NCBI RefSeq assembly: GCF_030247195.1
Contig: NC_080672.1
Location: 369,264,271-369,328,270, forward strand
Length of the DNA: 64,000 nucleotides
Direction: 5' to 3'
Source of the DNA: Topomyia yanbarensis
Taxonomy: Eukaryota; Arthropoda; Insecta; Diptera; Culicidae
The translations under genes were made by a program, and so were the position numbers. How positions within the stretch are numbered: position 1 is the stretch's first letter; each line of letters starts with the position of its first letter. The notes under the pieces are model-generated. The model did not search any database and was not told the origin of the DNA. It worked only from the letters and a program-made list of their open reading frames with translations. Shown piece by piece: positions 23,401 through 38,400 of this stretch.

Positions 23401-26400
23401 ATGTTTTGCCTGCGACATGTTCAAAATTAACTTTACATGAGTTTCATCGTCCATCTAATAGGATTTCTTATACTGTAGCTCGTACAGCTTCCTTGTTCTA
23501 CGTTTGAAAAGACTTGACCCAGTCGACAATCGTACGCTCAGTCGGGAGTGTGTTCTAATGTTCGCATCTGAATAAACGCGTTTGGGTCATTGGATTTTGT
23601 ATGCAATTTAGTGATCGCGTTATATATTTGTGTGTGTATTGCAAACTACAAAAATGACAAAAGTGGTCTGTACCGTGTTTATGGAAACAGAATACTTTCG
23701 GAAAGCTTATAGCGAAAGATTTCGAAGTACCGGTAGGAATTCTGCAATTATTGATGCACATAACAATAAGTATATTTAAAATGCTCTGTCCAGTAACTGC
23801 GACTAGATTATTTGCTGGTTTTTGCATAGCAAATAATATGTCTAATTTCAGTTCATTACCCATCGGATCTCGGTGGACAGAGCTAATGGATACGTTTTCC
23901 CCATTGGATACCACGTCTTAAATAATATATTGGCACTTACGTCAAAAAAAGAATCCATTGAATAATTAAATAAGAATGAGAATCATTAAAAGATTTGGCC
24001 AACTGGAACCTTAATAGAACCCTTTTATTACCACTCAGGTTTAGGTTTTGCGAGTCTAGAAGTCCGGAATGCGTCTGTGCAAAGAAAAATATTCTGGTCT
24101 GTCAAAGTTCTAATTAAAGCACTTGAAAATATAAGGTTTCGTTAGTTTGTTAACTTGACTGACTAAGAGAAATTGTTAAAAATGGTCGGTTAGAATGGTA
24201 TAAATTGGAAAAATAGAGAGCAAGAAAACGAGCATAGATAAAAATGGAAATTAAGATAATACAAAGACGAAATAATTGAGAAAAAATTAACAAATGGACA
24301 AAACAGAAAAAAGGAGAGAAAATTCAAAATGGTTTAATAAGGATGAGCATGATTATGATGACGGTACAATTCGTTGTTGTTACTCCGTGATTGACCAGAA
24401 CAAGCGCAATCGCATAGAGAATCAACGAATGGGGCCTGGGAGCTATCCAGTCTCAATGTTCACGTTTTGAGAATTCTAACGGTGCCGGCCACGTCCTTAC
24501 ACTCATCGGGGAAGGTAAGGAATGTTAGTGTAGCAAACTTTGTTATGGAGATCGTGTATACCTCTGCATCTCCGTGCTTGTCCCGGGAAGGAGTTAGCAT
24601 GTAGGAGATACACAAATCTGGATTCATCTTGATAAGTGATACGATCTATGCAACTCTCAGAAGTGTAATCATGTGTTTATTGCTCTGGGCAGCCGGCTGC
24701 CGAGAATTTATGATAGATTTATCGTTTATTGAATTATTTTGAAATGCTCGGCCCCGGACTGCCGACAGCCGGGAGTGTTGCTTATGTTTAATTGAATCAA
24801 ACGGTATGTGAACAATTTTATTATTCCTTGTTTCTTTATTCGGGCGAAAGACATTTCGAAAATAATACAATATCATGAAAAAAATTACCTTTAGTGTTTC
24901 GAGACATTTGTCGAACTAAATATGGTAATACCTATGTTATTGAAGATTTCGTAATGCAAGTTTTATTTATCGTGTACAAACTTTGGGTATTTACATAGCA
25001 AATAAAATGATGATTGCATATTGGTTACTTTCTCTGCGAACAATTGAAAAAGGTGCCGATTATTGTATTATCATTATTCACGCGCGTGTTTAAGGTAACT
25101 GAAGCGCATTTTAAATGGTATAAAATAAACTCTACCGAAATACCTAAAACAACTAGCTTTGTATGTCAAATATATAACCGATAACGCAAATTTTTACGCT
25201 AATTACTAGAACAAGATTGGAGACAATAAGAACGAAAAGAAACTAACTTGTCACCTTTTACGTCACTAATCAATCTAGAATTTATTTACCCTCATGAAGT
25301 AATATGGTTAACATGACTACCAATACTATAGTGCATGCACTAATTCAAAGCATATGAAAGTATTCCATACAATGAGAACAATTAATTTAATTGATTTATT
25401 GGACTAAAAATAAGCCAATGAATATGACAATGAAACATATGTTCTTCGTGCTGAGATGACTGCTGTAAATTTGTAACTAGCCTCCGATTCTTCTCACTGA
25501 CAATTTCCAACCCTCCCGCATGATTCAACAGTCATCATTTCACTCAGACAAGACCATGCGTATTCCCCATGCACATTAAATGCCCAGTGGATTATTTTTT
25601 TGGTTGGTCAAATAAAGAAATTAGTTTGATTTATGCCTCGGTAGTTATTACTCTCGAGTTTGTGACCTTTTTTGAATAGATGGCGCATGAGGCCATTCAA
25701 CCAAACCGGAGGCATTACGTAATGTAAATAAAGACCAAACATTTTATTAAAAAAAAAATGTTTACCAAGGAGAGCAAAATCACTTTTATGCACTGTTGTA
25801 TATTTTTATTGCATAATGAAACCGTTCACTCGTGACTGGTGCAGTTTTTAACCAGCAATAAAGTCAAAGATAATACAAGAAGACAATATTAACCCGTTCG
25901 AAGCTTAATAAAGAGATTAATTATTAAAATTCTTTCAAAATTATTTCTATATACCTACATCACAAATATTTTTCGATTTAATATTTGCGTGTACAAATGG
26001 GGATTTCCATGGCTTCTCAAAACATGTATACTTTCATTACATTTAAGAAAAGTGTAAGAAGCATAGCATATCAAAACGAAAATACTTCTAGATTCTACAC
26101 ACCGTGAAGCACCTGTTTACAAAAAGGGAAAACTCTACGAATAAACAAGCAATTTACGCACTAATGAATCCATCCATCGACGAGGTCCGATCTAGCAGAA
26201 GACGAATTTGGCAACGATTGGAAAATGCTAGCCATGCTAGTGGATGTGGCATGGATCCGGAATCAAATCTTTGTTTATTTTTCCACCGTGAAATGAGAAA
26301 ACAAAACCCGACTCAACGAACCACGTTCACGCGATTTTAACGCAGCATTCAAATGCCCGGCATGATTCAAACCGTGATGGCGATTAGCATTTCAAGGCGG

Positions 26401-29400
26401 TCTGAATTAGTTTGTTAGGGATTTTTTTGTAAGTTAAATTTTCACTATAGGCACTCGCCTATCTCGTCACAAGTCTCACTATCTACGTCAGTTTAATGAC
26501 ACACGTGTTTCGTCATTTACCCACCAAGGGTAACGACTTTGACACCGATCTTTCAAGACACTTGCTTGATCCTCGCAGCATAAATTTTCATTTCTCTACT
26601 GTGGTTTATTTTAGAATTGACTAGAGTTTTCCCGCAAAAAACGCGTGTGACCTTGGCTGGCGGTGGCGGGACGAGATGTTTATTTTTTAATCAGTGATTT
26701 TATAATATGTGCGTTGAGATTTATGGAGGTAAAATTAAATGCTGACTGATGGCGGGATTTATGCAAAACATCGTAAACATATGCGTGCTCAAGATCGCTG
26801 TTAGCATCTTTCGATTGCATTTTTGAGTTTAGGAAATGGTCGGATATCAAAGCTTGAAAGTTTTCAAAAGATACTTAACTAGGCCCTTAGATATAACCAA
26901 CCGTTTGTGATTCCGTACGCAAATAATTTATTCATTCAATATAGCAAAGAAAAAATGGTTAACATGATAGAGAAAGTTTGGAGAAAAATTCTAGTCACGA
27001 TGGAAAATAATATTTAGACCCTCCTACACGCCGAACGAACCCGTACATACACTAGCTTAACAAGCATTCGCGTGTTTTTTGAACAATCTATTTTTGTAGC
27101 TGAAGAAAATTACATAACGACGATATTTTAAACAAATATCGCGCCTGTTGCAAAAAATAAAACACCACGATTCGCTTCGCGACCATTCCTCGCAACTCAA
27201 CCGATACCACTCCCGAGATCACTGTCAATAGTCTGTTCAAGTGAGTGGTTATTTTAGTTGCCAGCAGGAGGAAACAACATTCCAGAACGAATCCTCGAGA
27301 AATAACCATCATCACACCATCTCCGACAAAAACAAACTCCGTCACCACAAAATCACAACCGAGTGTGACTTGAAGCGAGAACAGGCGTGTGAATTAAAAA
27401 TCTTTTTGTGTTTTGTGTTTTTTTTCTTTTTCTTTACTCAATCCCATTCCAGCCATACCGCACGACACCGCTAGTCCTACCCGGTGCCAAGGTACCGAAA
27501 AAGGATGTTCTACCAACAGAATCCTACCTCAGACATCACCCAAATCCAGCAATGCGTGCACCACCACTACATGACTTCACTGACACACTGATGAAACAGA
27601 AGGTAATCTCCCAGTTCCTTTCACCACAGAAAATAAACACCGTCTAGTGGAAAATCGAAATACAGACCCACCCTCCCACCAACTTCACCCACCGTCGAAC
27701 CTGTTGAAACTAATACAACCTCTTTTTTCCAATCTTTTTCTGGAATTTCCCCACCTCCCACCAACAACTATCGTACGATTATTTCCACAATCTAGGTTGC
27801 CGAAACAATGATTCAGCGAGTTATAGGAGAAGAGCCTCCCAGCGGTCCAAAGGTTTTTTCTTTGTTTTCAACAATGTTGCGATTTCGTTTTTGATTTTTG
27901 TTGACTATTCACGCAGTTTTAGCCTTTTCGTAAAAACAAAAAATCAAGCTTATTTATTCTACATCTCATCGACACTTTAGACTATCTACATTATGCTATC
28001 ATTTCGAAGCAATCCACCGAACTACGAGCGTGGAGAATACTACTACTTTTCGGTTGAGTTTTCCGATTCAAATTTTCACCTTTGCTTCCGTTCCTAAACA
28101 GTGTGTTTGTTTCTGTGTGTTGGTCTTATGATCCAAAAAACCGTGTTTATTTAAGCGATGTTTCTTTTATCTGTTCTTTTCACGTTGTAAACTTTGATAT
28201 CTACGTTCTTGTTCACTTTCGCTTTCAGCAAATATACTATATTTTTAAAGGCAACTTTTTTATTCTCAGACCGTTTTTTTGTCTCGAAATGAAATTCAAA
28301 CTTTTATCTCTACAGATTGTGCACAAGCAATTCAACTCACCGATCGGACTGTACTCGGATAACAACATTGAGAACACCCTCAGACATAGTGCCCAACAGC
28401 AGAACCAGGCCGTACCGTAAGTTGTCGTTCGCAGTTGCTAGTCGATAGTACAAATATGACCTGAACTCTGGAAAAAGTTGATCGAATTACTTCAGTTATG
28501 CTATCGCCATTCATTCGTTTATTGTACGAAATGCCATTCACAATTCGTCCATTGCTCTACCCCCGAAGTGTTGGGCTTTTTTCGCATTAGCGGATAAATA
28601 GTTAAAGAGGTCTTCTGGTTGTAAACACGAGCGTTTTTTCCGAGGATGGATTGTAAAGAAACTACGCAAGATATTTTAACGTGATTTTTTTTTTAAATTT
28701 TCAATGAGTTTATTTATGTACAATTTTGAACTTGAAATGCCTGTTACCTCAACTTCGCAAAAAAATTGCACCCGACTTTGTGGCAAGCGTTCTTCGGTTC
28801 GGGTGGTTGAAACTAGAAAAAGCTATATTTCTATAATTGTTAGCACGAGCTGTTTGTGAAAAATAAAAAAATGTTTTTCCCAAAAAGCTCGTGTCAAGCC
28901 ATAACGACACTCCTGCAGAATAAATGAAAACTCATAAGCACCAGATATTCTGAATATTTTAGACAGAAGTTTGGCAACACTAACGAAAGGACCGAAAGTC
29001 GCCATGAATGGCGCCCCATATCTCGTAAACCAACAGATTTTAATCAAATCTTTCATCAGGCACATTTGTAGTATCGTAAAGATTCCAAATACGTAAAAAA
29101 CCAGAAGACCGCCTTAAGAAATTTCCATAAAACGAATGGTACATATCTTTTACATATTTGTGTATCTATATTACACAACGTTTATTGAAATATTTCATGA
29201 TATCATTCATGTGCATAAGTCAAACCTAATCTTTAGCCACTATTTACAGAGGACAAAAATGTTCGTAGCAAATGGAGAATAATAAACATAGTAATCATTT
29301 CTAGCATTTCCTAGAACTTCTCTAGCATTTTCTACAAAAAACACCTTAACGTTCTGTAGGGAATAAGGAATCAGTAGCGACTGGCTCAAATGGTACGTTC

Positions 29401-32400
29401 CCCATATTCATCGCAGATTTTTACCTTGCCGTGATTTGTCTTTTCGTGACTTTCCTGATGAAAGTGATTGACGAAGAGGTAAGGTTAGGAATCCAGAAAA
29501 TAACGACACAGAAAACATAGACAATATGGAAGTATTCTTCACTCCCAAGGGAGTTAAAGACACTTCTCGATGAGCGGATATTTCAACACCCCCGAAGCGA
29601 TATTGAGATAATAGAACGACATCACTCTAGAATCGACTTGATTCTAAGAACATCCCAGCAAACTCTACAGCTCTTTACCACAGGAACAATAGCATATCCT
29701 TGAGTTTCAGCTCTCTGTACATAGGTTCATCTATGTATGGAGAACCAAAAATCCGGATACGCAATTGCATTACTGCACGGTAGTTACATATTAAATTACA
29801 CGAAGTTCCGTAATCGGATTCACAAAGATGACATGAATAATACTCAACACGCTGAATAGTAGCCATGTCATAATTAAGTTTGCAATGTCCAGTCAGTGCC
29901 CTGACTACCGAAATGACCGGGTATCCACAGAAGGTAGATAGCATTTGAAATGTCAAGTTCTTCGATTTGAGTTCGACAAGTGATTACTAATTTAGATCTC
30001 GAATCTGCCGAAATAAGTGCTTACAGGCCAGCCTGACTGTCAGCGCACAAATAGATTCTTTAAACGCAAATTCCCTGTTGAAATGTCGATTGAACGCCAC
30101 ACAGAATCGCGAAGATTTCTGCTTGGAATTCGGCACAGTAACTATCAAGCGATTCAGTTTGGTTTAATCTCATTTCACGACAATAGACATCAACACCGAC
30201 TCGGTCCTCCAACAAGGAACCGTCAGAATAACAAACTAGGTTTTTTTTTCAATTTGACGCTCTATTCAGCCAGAAAGCCATTCTTCGCGAGGAGGAATTC
30301 TCACAATAAAAGTATTATAAGGAAAACTAGTAAGTGCAAGGTCATTGGAAGCGAGTGTTTATAATCATCCCAAGTAACCATTTGGAGCAACAGTCTTGTG
30401 TGGCTAGTTGCACGATCTATTGGGTTACTGTTCCAGAGCCCAGTAACCTTGAGACGGTATGCACAAGAAAAAACATATAGAGTACCTCTAGAGCAGCCGT
30501 AGGTGTTGTCGAGAACGCACCGGTAATCGCCATCAAGACCATCTTCTGAAGATGATTTTACTTTGATTGGATTTTCATGACCTCTTCCTTCTGTCACCAC
30601 ACAAGGTCTAATAATTAAATGTTCTTGGATTTGAGTCCCCAAGATTTGCCGAACTCCTGCCTACATTGGCCGAAGGCCATGCAAACTCTCTTAATTCTGA
30701 AATTGATGTGAGCTGTCCAATTAGGTTTTTGAGTCAAGAATTACCCCAACGTACTTAACTTGATCTGCGACGATGATTTCAGAGTCAAAAACTGCGACGG
30801 ACGAGCTCCGGTTGTAATCCTTCGTTCGTGAAAAGCACCGTTGATGTTTTATTTTTGTATTAACTAATAGTCCAACATGAAGACACCATTGCTCAACAAC
30901 ATATAAGGCTTGTTACATCAAATCAAAAAGTGTGTCAATGCAAATACCAGTGATCATTATATGATAATCATAGGCGAAACCATATGTCGGCAACCCAAGC
31001 TCATTAACTTTCCTCAACAAGCCATCGGTGATAAGGTTCCATAGGAGTAGTGACAATATACCATTTTGAGGACATCCGCAGATACTCAGTTTCCTTATCT
31101 CTAATTGTCTTAACGATGAGCACAGATGTCGGTTGCTAAGCATTGCATGTATCCAGTTCGTGATATATGAAGGTACTTCATGACCTCGTGCAGCTTCCAA
31201 ATGGATTCGAAAGACACTTTGTCAAAAGCATCTTCAATATCGAGAAAATTTGCGAGCAAATGTCCAAGAATCAGAACCACTTGAAACGAATTCAGGGATA
31301 GTCGTCGGTGACGGCTCCATACACCCTGAAAAGTCTGTGTCAAAAAGACAGTTGAGTACTACATCTTAATCAGACGAGTATTCATCATTAGCACTTCTAA
31401 TCGAACATGAGTCTTTCGATTTCGAATGTAACTTGTTTGAGTATAGTAGCTCGTTGAGACTTGAGACATTTGTGCACTTCGCTCAGAGGATCGAAGGGCC
31501 TTTCTGTATACTTTGCGAGCCAGCTTAAATGCCGCCGACCCGTCGCTGCGTCTGCGATTCCAAGCTCTTCTACATAACTTTTTTGAACAAGTTCGTTATT
31601 CCATCAAGGTGTTTCTAGAAGCATGCATAACTCGAAGCGGACAAACCTCTTAATATGCTGCTACTATGAGTGCGTTTGTTTTATTCACGACCTCATCTAA
31701 GTCACTTGGAGATTCAATCGTCGGAAGATACCCATGAAACCTTGTCGCCAAGCCCCCTTCGTAGCGGTCCCAGTTCGTAGATTGGGGATGACGATATGTG
31801 ACGATATAATAACGAGACGTTTTAATGATCAAAGACGATGTACTTATGATTGCCAACTAATGTGTCATACCATCAGAGCAGAGAGTTACATCTAACACCT
31901 GTTCTTTGCAAACTTGTGCAAACGGTGGGCGATTTCCAACATTAAGAATGTGCAGATTTGTACTACTTAAGATTCCATTGGTATCTCTCAAATTGATATC
32001 TGAACTGCCCCAAATTATTTGGTGGGCATTTGCATCACCACCGTTTATGAGGGAAAACCTTTTTTGTGCTACAGTATGATACAATCCTTTTGAAATTAAC
32101 AGAAGGTGATGGTTCATTATGCGGCAAATATGCCGAACAATAGACATATTTCTTGTTTATGTTATCAACAGGCAGACAGCACAAATATCGCGGGTTATGA
32201 GGTCGGATATAATACAAGAGCACTACTCGAAAGTATACGTGCACGAGGTATTTCACGTGAATTCGTTATGTCATATTTGTTGAAAGCTACGAAGACACAG
32301 TTAAGTGGCTGTCCAACATAGAAGTGTCTTTATGAAAATACGATTCTTGAACTAAAGCTATGGAAACTTTTCCTTCCTGCAATAGGCAGGATAGATTCAT

Positions 32401-35400
32401 AGTTGCTGTACATTTATGCCGAAGATTATTTTGTGCTTTTCTAACTATACTCGACACTACACATTCCATCATCATCACTTATTGTACAAGAACTAGAAGA
32501 TATCAAGTACGTTGGCTTATAATCGCCTATAGCGAACCCTGAAATGGGTATTAGGGATATGACTATCATTTGAATCCCACGATTTGCGAAAAAACAAACG
32601 TCCACTATGTCAGAGATTCGCTTAACACAACAAGGGTTAGACCCACGACACCCCCTGCCCAATTGGCATATTTTAATCATGCCAGTCATTCAGTCCTCGG
32701 CATGGAGAAATTTGTATGCAGGATATGTCGGAAGATTATGTGGATTTCCCCCACAATGGAAACACTTTTCGACATCCCTTACACAGGAATCATCCACATA
32801 ACTCCCACCGCACTTCCAACAATGAGCCTTACTGCTACAATAGGAGGCTGTGTGTCGCAGTTGTTTGTAATTAGTGCAGCTCATGACCCGCGGCACAAAA
32901 AGGCGACCAGGTAGACGAACCTTGTCAAACAAGAGAGGGTTAGAGCAAACCCGACGAAAGTCACCCGATAGGAGTCTGAGTTGACATATGTCCTCTTCCC
33001 TTGACTACTGCTGAATGCAATTGTTTGCAGTCCTATTTCTTCACTGGCTGGAGCATGGAGTCTTAAAAACAGCCACCCCCTGCGTCAGCAGATCCGCTCA
33101 AATCAAACTCGAATCGGACACGACCCCGTCACATTCAACCCGATTTGCTGGTACATATACTCTATACTCCATCATATACCTGGTTCAAACTTTTTACCAC
33201 CATCAGAAGCTTGTCAGGGCGAGTTTTCCATATTTCTGTCACGATCGAATATCATTCTGTCAGAACTCAAGAACTCTACAATAAATTTAAACTTTTTTTG
33301 TCTTTGACCCGGGAAAATGCTATAAACGGCCCGGTTTCGGAGGGTGGGTACACAAGGTACACAAGGATGGGGAATGTAATATTATTGTGGTACTTAACAT
33401 GTATAACGGTATCCAGGAGGCATTCAAGAAAAGAAACATTGCAGCTTCAACGCTCTGCTGGCCGAATAACGGTAAACGTGCGTGCACACACAAAAGAATA
33501 CAATGCCGAAGCCGTCAACGCGCAAGATAACTTTATATTGTTACACTGTACTGACAGGGAATATCGACTTATCGGTCCGAGAGCGTATGTGGTCACTGTT
33601 AACATGATTACACAGTTTAGTCGAATAAGATAAAACGATAGGTTTGACAATATAGTGAGCTTATTTTTGGAATATCACTTATATATTCTCTCCGTAGACA
33701 TTCACTATTCTGGGATATAATTTCAGGAACTTGAGATACAGTAGAAGGAACAAAAAGGCATGTTTACTAGCGCTCACTAGTGGCCGAATCCCGTTCTATT
33801 TGATGTACTAGGTTTCGATCTCGTGAGCAACTTTATTGAAGACCTTCTAAAAAAATAAGGATCCTAATATATAGCGAATTGAATAATTAACATGCATCAT
33901 GGCGCTACCTAAAGGCACTGGCTAGCAAAAGAGCTTCTGAACAATTTTTTTAAGATAATCGAGATCACGAGATATGTTTAACAATGTTGTTTTGTAGAAC
34001 TTTCCATACAGAATGTTCCATTTACAAACAATTATGAATTTTATTGTCGCGATTGGGGTCTGTCGCTGTACAAAAATGATTATAACTTGAGATAAGTTAA
34101 TCTGAGAAAAACGAGACAGTTTGGCACTGATAAATGTCTTTGCAAAAAAAAAACGATAATGAAATTTCTTAGTGTTTTACAAGGTACAACAGCGTGAGTG
34201 CTCACTGGTTAAAACATTTGTGCTGGTGCTGGTATCCAATGGAATATGAAACAAAAAATATTCAGTCGAAATATGGCCAACCAATATCAATCAAGTAAAA
34301 TTTTTTGTAGAAACTGACTTCTTAGCCATGCGCTATTATGTCCTGTTCTAAACTAAATCAAACACTACTTCCTCAGAAGTTTAGTAACTTCTCTGGATGA
34401 TTTTAGTTTAATTAACACTTTTTAATATAGTTGTAGACAGAAAAATTATATTTCGGTATCTCAACTCGATATTCTGATGTCAGCAGTGTTTACCCAGCGA
34501 CAAACATGCCAGCGTTTCGTTATGTACGTAGCTGACAAACTTCATGGACGCTAGTCCACTAGTTAAACATGATCGATTTGACTACAAATTGAACTCGACG
34601 CTCCTGGTGGCAACAAAAAATCAACTGAGGAGTGATCCGATTTAGTTTTTCAAAAAAAATGTGCTTTTATCCCGATCAGAATGAAATAGCAAGATTATAA
34701 TAAAATACAATTTTCGTAACATATTGTTTTATAAATTTGGTCTCGTTAGTAGTTAAAATAACAGAAAATTATAACAAGTAACAACGCGAAATGTAGTTTT
34801 CAAATGATTTGTTATGTGTTTCTGATCGGGATTGCATACAGTCGAGCTGAGTCGATTAGTAAATAAGACTCTGCCCGCCGGGCATATGTAATTTCTATAT
34901 ACCTACGGCTTTTAATTTCTATATATCTACGTTCATTTCATTAAAAATCGTTTTAAAATAATTTAAGATAATTTAAGGTTAGGAGTAAACTAAAAAGTGA
35001 TTCGATCAACTTTTCCAGTTCACAGAAGCAACGTTATTGAACTTGAACCTTAAAAAATAATAAAATTATAGATCAGTTGGAATGTTGCTTCACGTCCATC
35101 CATTTAATACATTAAACCTTATAAATTTATAAATTTTTGTATACATACAATCAGATCGAATGGATATACAAACCGCCATCTGCCCACCAAAATCGAAGGG
35201 TAAATACTAGGAAATACCTGAACTAGTATAAAACAGCTATCAGTTTTTCACTGTCATATTCCATTTGATTTAAGCCCTTATTTTTCAATCTTGCACTTAT
35301 AAGTTGATGTTGATGTGGCTGGCACTAGTGAACAAAAGCTTACTATTTAAAAAAAATAACGCTAACACACCAATGCAACCTGAACAAATGGCTACTTTCA

Positions 35401-38400
35401 GTTTGATTTGAAAGAAAAAAATCACTGCGATGTTGTGTAAGATTAATCATAAATCTAATTCAAACAATCATGCACAAACACGCCGAATACTCTTCCAAAT
35501 TACGGCAGGAAAAAGGCTTTCGATGTTGTCAAACGTCACTGTCAAAAACTAAACCGAATGATTGCAAAAATTTATAAACCCCCAAACTATCAAGTCTACC
35601 TGCCGAGGAAATCAATCAACACCGCCCCCTCGCGAACCGATCACTGCTGCACTGTTAATATTAGAATTTTCATTGATCTTTCTTTCCTGAAACAAAAACA
35701 AAAAATTCTGGAGGAGCAACGGCGCCTAGGCCAGGAGAATCAACTCAAGAACAAATATCCCTTCCAATCGTACGCGTCATCGTCATCACTTCACTCATGC
35801 ACTTCCGGTCACTCCTCACCGTCGCCGTATGCTATGCAGCAGCAGCAACAGTCCAGGCAGTCAACATTAAGCCCACCGCCGGTACCACCACTACCGGGCG
35901 ATTACTATCACCAGCAGCAGCAACAGCATTCGCATAACTGAATAATAACGCTTTTCATCCCGAAATTCGAACCAATCATTCAAATTCGATCTCCGTCCCA
36001 ATACTGATTCAAAACACACTCGAGTACACGAAAAGGCTTCTCTAATCAATTGTTTTCCTAATTTGTAATTCCTTTCTAAACATGCTGCTTCTACTACTAC
36101 TATTATAACTACTACTACTACTAAGGCATTGATGATTTTCATTAAGAGACGATACGCCGAAGGATGTTAGCCTGAAACTGCAACCCTAAGGACGGAAGTG
36201 ATCTGGCTACAAACAAAATAAAAACATATCATTAGATTTTACGATTCTGTTTACTGTTGATATAACTCTACTAGCACGGACTGATTTTTAACGCAATTTT
36301 TTACACGTTTGATTGCGCGCTTATCTAAAACTAGAACAATTACTAGTGAGCTACTGAGTTATGTTTGTTTTGCCTTGTTATTTGTTATATCTTTATTCAT
36401 ATTTCATGTGTTTCTATATTTAAATTTTGAACTTTTGTCGAAAAAACGTATATATTCAGGAGATTGAGCGATAGAAAAAGTTCATTTGTAGAAATGTGAA
36501 TTCTATAAATAGGATAAAGAGAACAAAATTAAAGAAAAATAAACAACCAGTTAAGAAAAGGAAAAGTGTTCTTCGTATACAATAAATAAAATAAAAATAC
36601 TTATCCCTCTGAAATGAAAGAGAATTTCATCCGATGAAATCCTTACGTTAGTCTAATCTTCATTCTTAAGAATTAAGACAAAATCTATTTAATTAAATTT
36701 CTAGTGTTTTCCGATTGGCTCTGGTTGTCGAAAATAATGAATTATTTACTTACAATGCGTTGCTGATCTTCTGAAATCATACTGTGTAAATAAACTGTTA
36801 AGGGGTATATTCGTAAAACCTAGCACACACATAGTTTGTTTTTCTATCGGAATAATTTTTAAAGCAAATTAACTACTAAGTAGATACGATTTGCATACCA
36901 TTGATGATAAAAATATTGTTCACACCGGATCTTAGTATGGATTTATGGCATTTTTAGTCTGTTGATTTCGCGAATAGTTCTTTACATTAAGTCTGGTTTT
37001 TGAGATATCATAAACATGCTCGAACATTTGATTTCTTTTCATTTTAACTAGAAATTTATCGCAATGATCCATTTAAAGTATGATATCAACATGTTCGAAT
37101 TCGTAGAGAAAATATTATAAATATTAGTTTTGTATTCGAAGAACTTCAAGATACACTCAAAATCAAAATTTACTTTATTCCAATTCGAAATTAAATTTGT
37201 TCTATTACATGAAGTCTTCTTCATTCAGAAATTGGTTGCACAAACTAGATCATAACTTATGATACCTTTATCACAGTTTCTATATTAAGCGTCAAGGAAA
37301 AAATACGAGAAAAATGAGTTAGCTTTTCGAATAAATTTTAGAACATTTCGCTAAATAACTCCAATCATTTCCTGCTCAGCAGCTATCTATTTCCAGCACC
37401 TTTCCAAATCAGATGGTGTTTTGATTGTTTCGCCACAGTTTTTCAATTTACGATATATAATTTTCTCGATGGACAATTTGGAACTGACATTATTCCGCGT
37501 GTACAATTGTATGATACTCCGACTGTAACGGCAGCTAACTGATTCGTGTTACCTTCGTGTGAGTAAATGAGTGGTAAAATTCCTGCTCCTTGCAATGTAA
37601 CCATAGTCGCTCCACAGAGATGAAAACTTCATACGCTACTACAGATGCCTTGCCAAATCAACAATTTACATGCAGACAAATTTGACCTTACTCGGAGCAT
37701 CCTTTTTATGTTTTTTAACAAGGAAAAAAAACATTTATCCTGCATTTCTCTGAGTCCATTTGTACGTTTCATCGCCCGTCGAATTACATCCGTAAAACTT
37801 GAACTTGCAGAACTTGCTCCAAACAGATTTTATTCCAGCGTCCGGGTTGGTTGTTTCTTGGCATGGTATACGATCGAAAACAGATTACAGATTTGTCGAA
37901 CTGTACTAAAACTGTTGCCCAAAACCCGGATATTCCAGGACACTGCCCTTAGTATCTTCACTTCTAGTTTCTGGTGTAATGTCACTTCTACGTTTGTTTA
38001 GTTTTTACGTTGATCCATTGTTAGTGTTTACCTTCAACCTTTAAGAATAGTAGTTACAGTCTCTTTTGAACATTTTGAGAAACTTTTGCGATAATTCTTT
38101 CTAACAATGTTGGATTTACAACATGCAGAATTGTTGCCGAAGACTCTTTCTTGCATATCTCATGGTTAATTCTTCTATAAATGATGTAGAGCGATAATTC
38201 CACCACAATCTCAGATCGCCTGCCAGACTAGAAATTTCAACATTTGCTTCATTTCAGCACGATCGCAAACAGCGACTATGTAATGAAAGAATCCTTCTCA
38301 GCGAGCTGACTCGGCCTTTACGTAATATCATGAATAATAGCAATAACAATAAGTCCTGGCAAGAGTTTTTGCGATAAAATTTTGCGTCTAATTTCGAGCT

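Larger units (their letters stand above)
29640..33010 (-). mobile_element. I-like LINE, near full-length but degenerate, antisense in the intron
   Basis: On the minus strand, in order: a gag-like ORF1 end with Cys knuckles (32932-32690); endonuclease pieces (32478-32287, and GGDANAHQIIWGSSDINLRD at about 32040-31980); RT with FDKVSFESIWK (about 31220), GCPQNGILSLLLWNL (about 31060) and the palm near 30980; RNase H remnants around 29960-30235 (SDGSLLEDRVGVD, LCADSQAG); and a terminal Cys/His segment (29956-29675). This order, with RNase H after RT, is typical of the I group. Every domain is broken by stops or frameshifts, and the RT catalytic pair reads AYDY rather than ADD. Confidence 0.75.

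Noticed and set aside
27060..27240. Alternative noncoding first exon ending at TTCAA|gtgagt before the Zasp66-type exon at 27453
   Set aside because: The donor is good and the following 212 bp could be an intron, but no start codon in frame precedes it and no promoter motif is clear. Kept only as a thing to check in RNA data.
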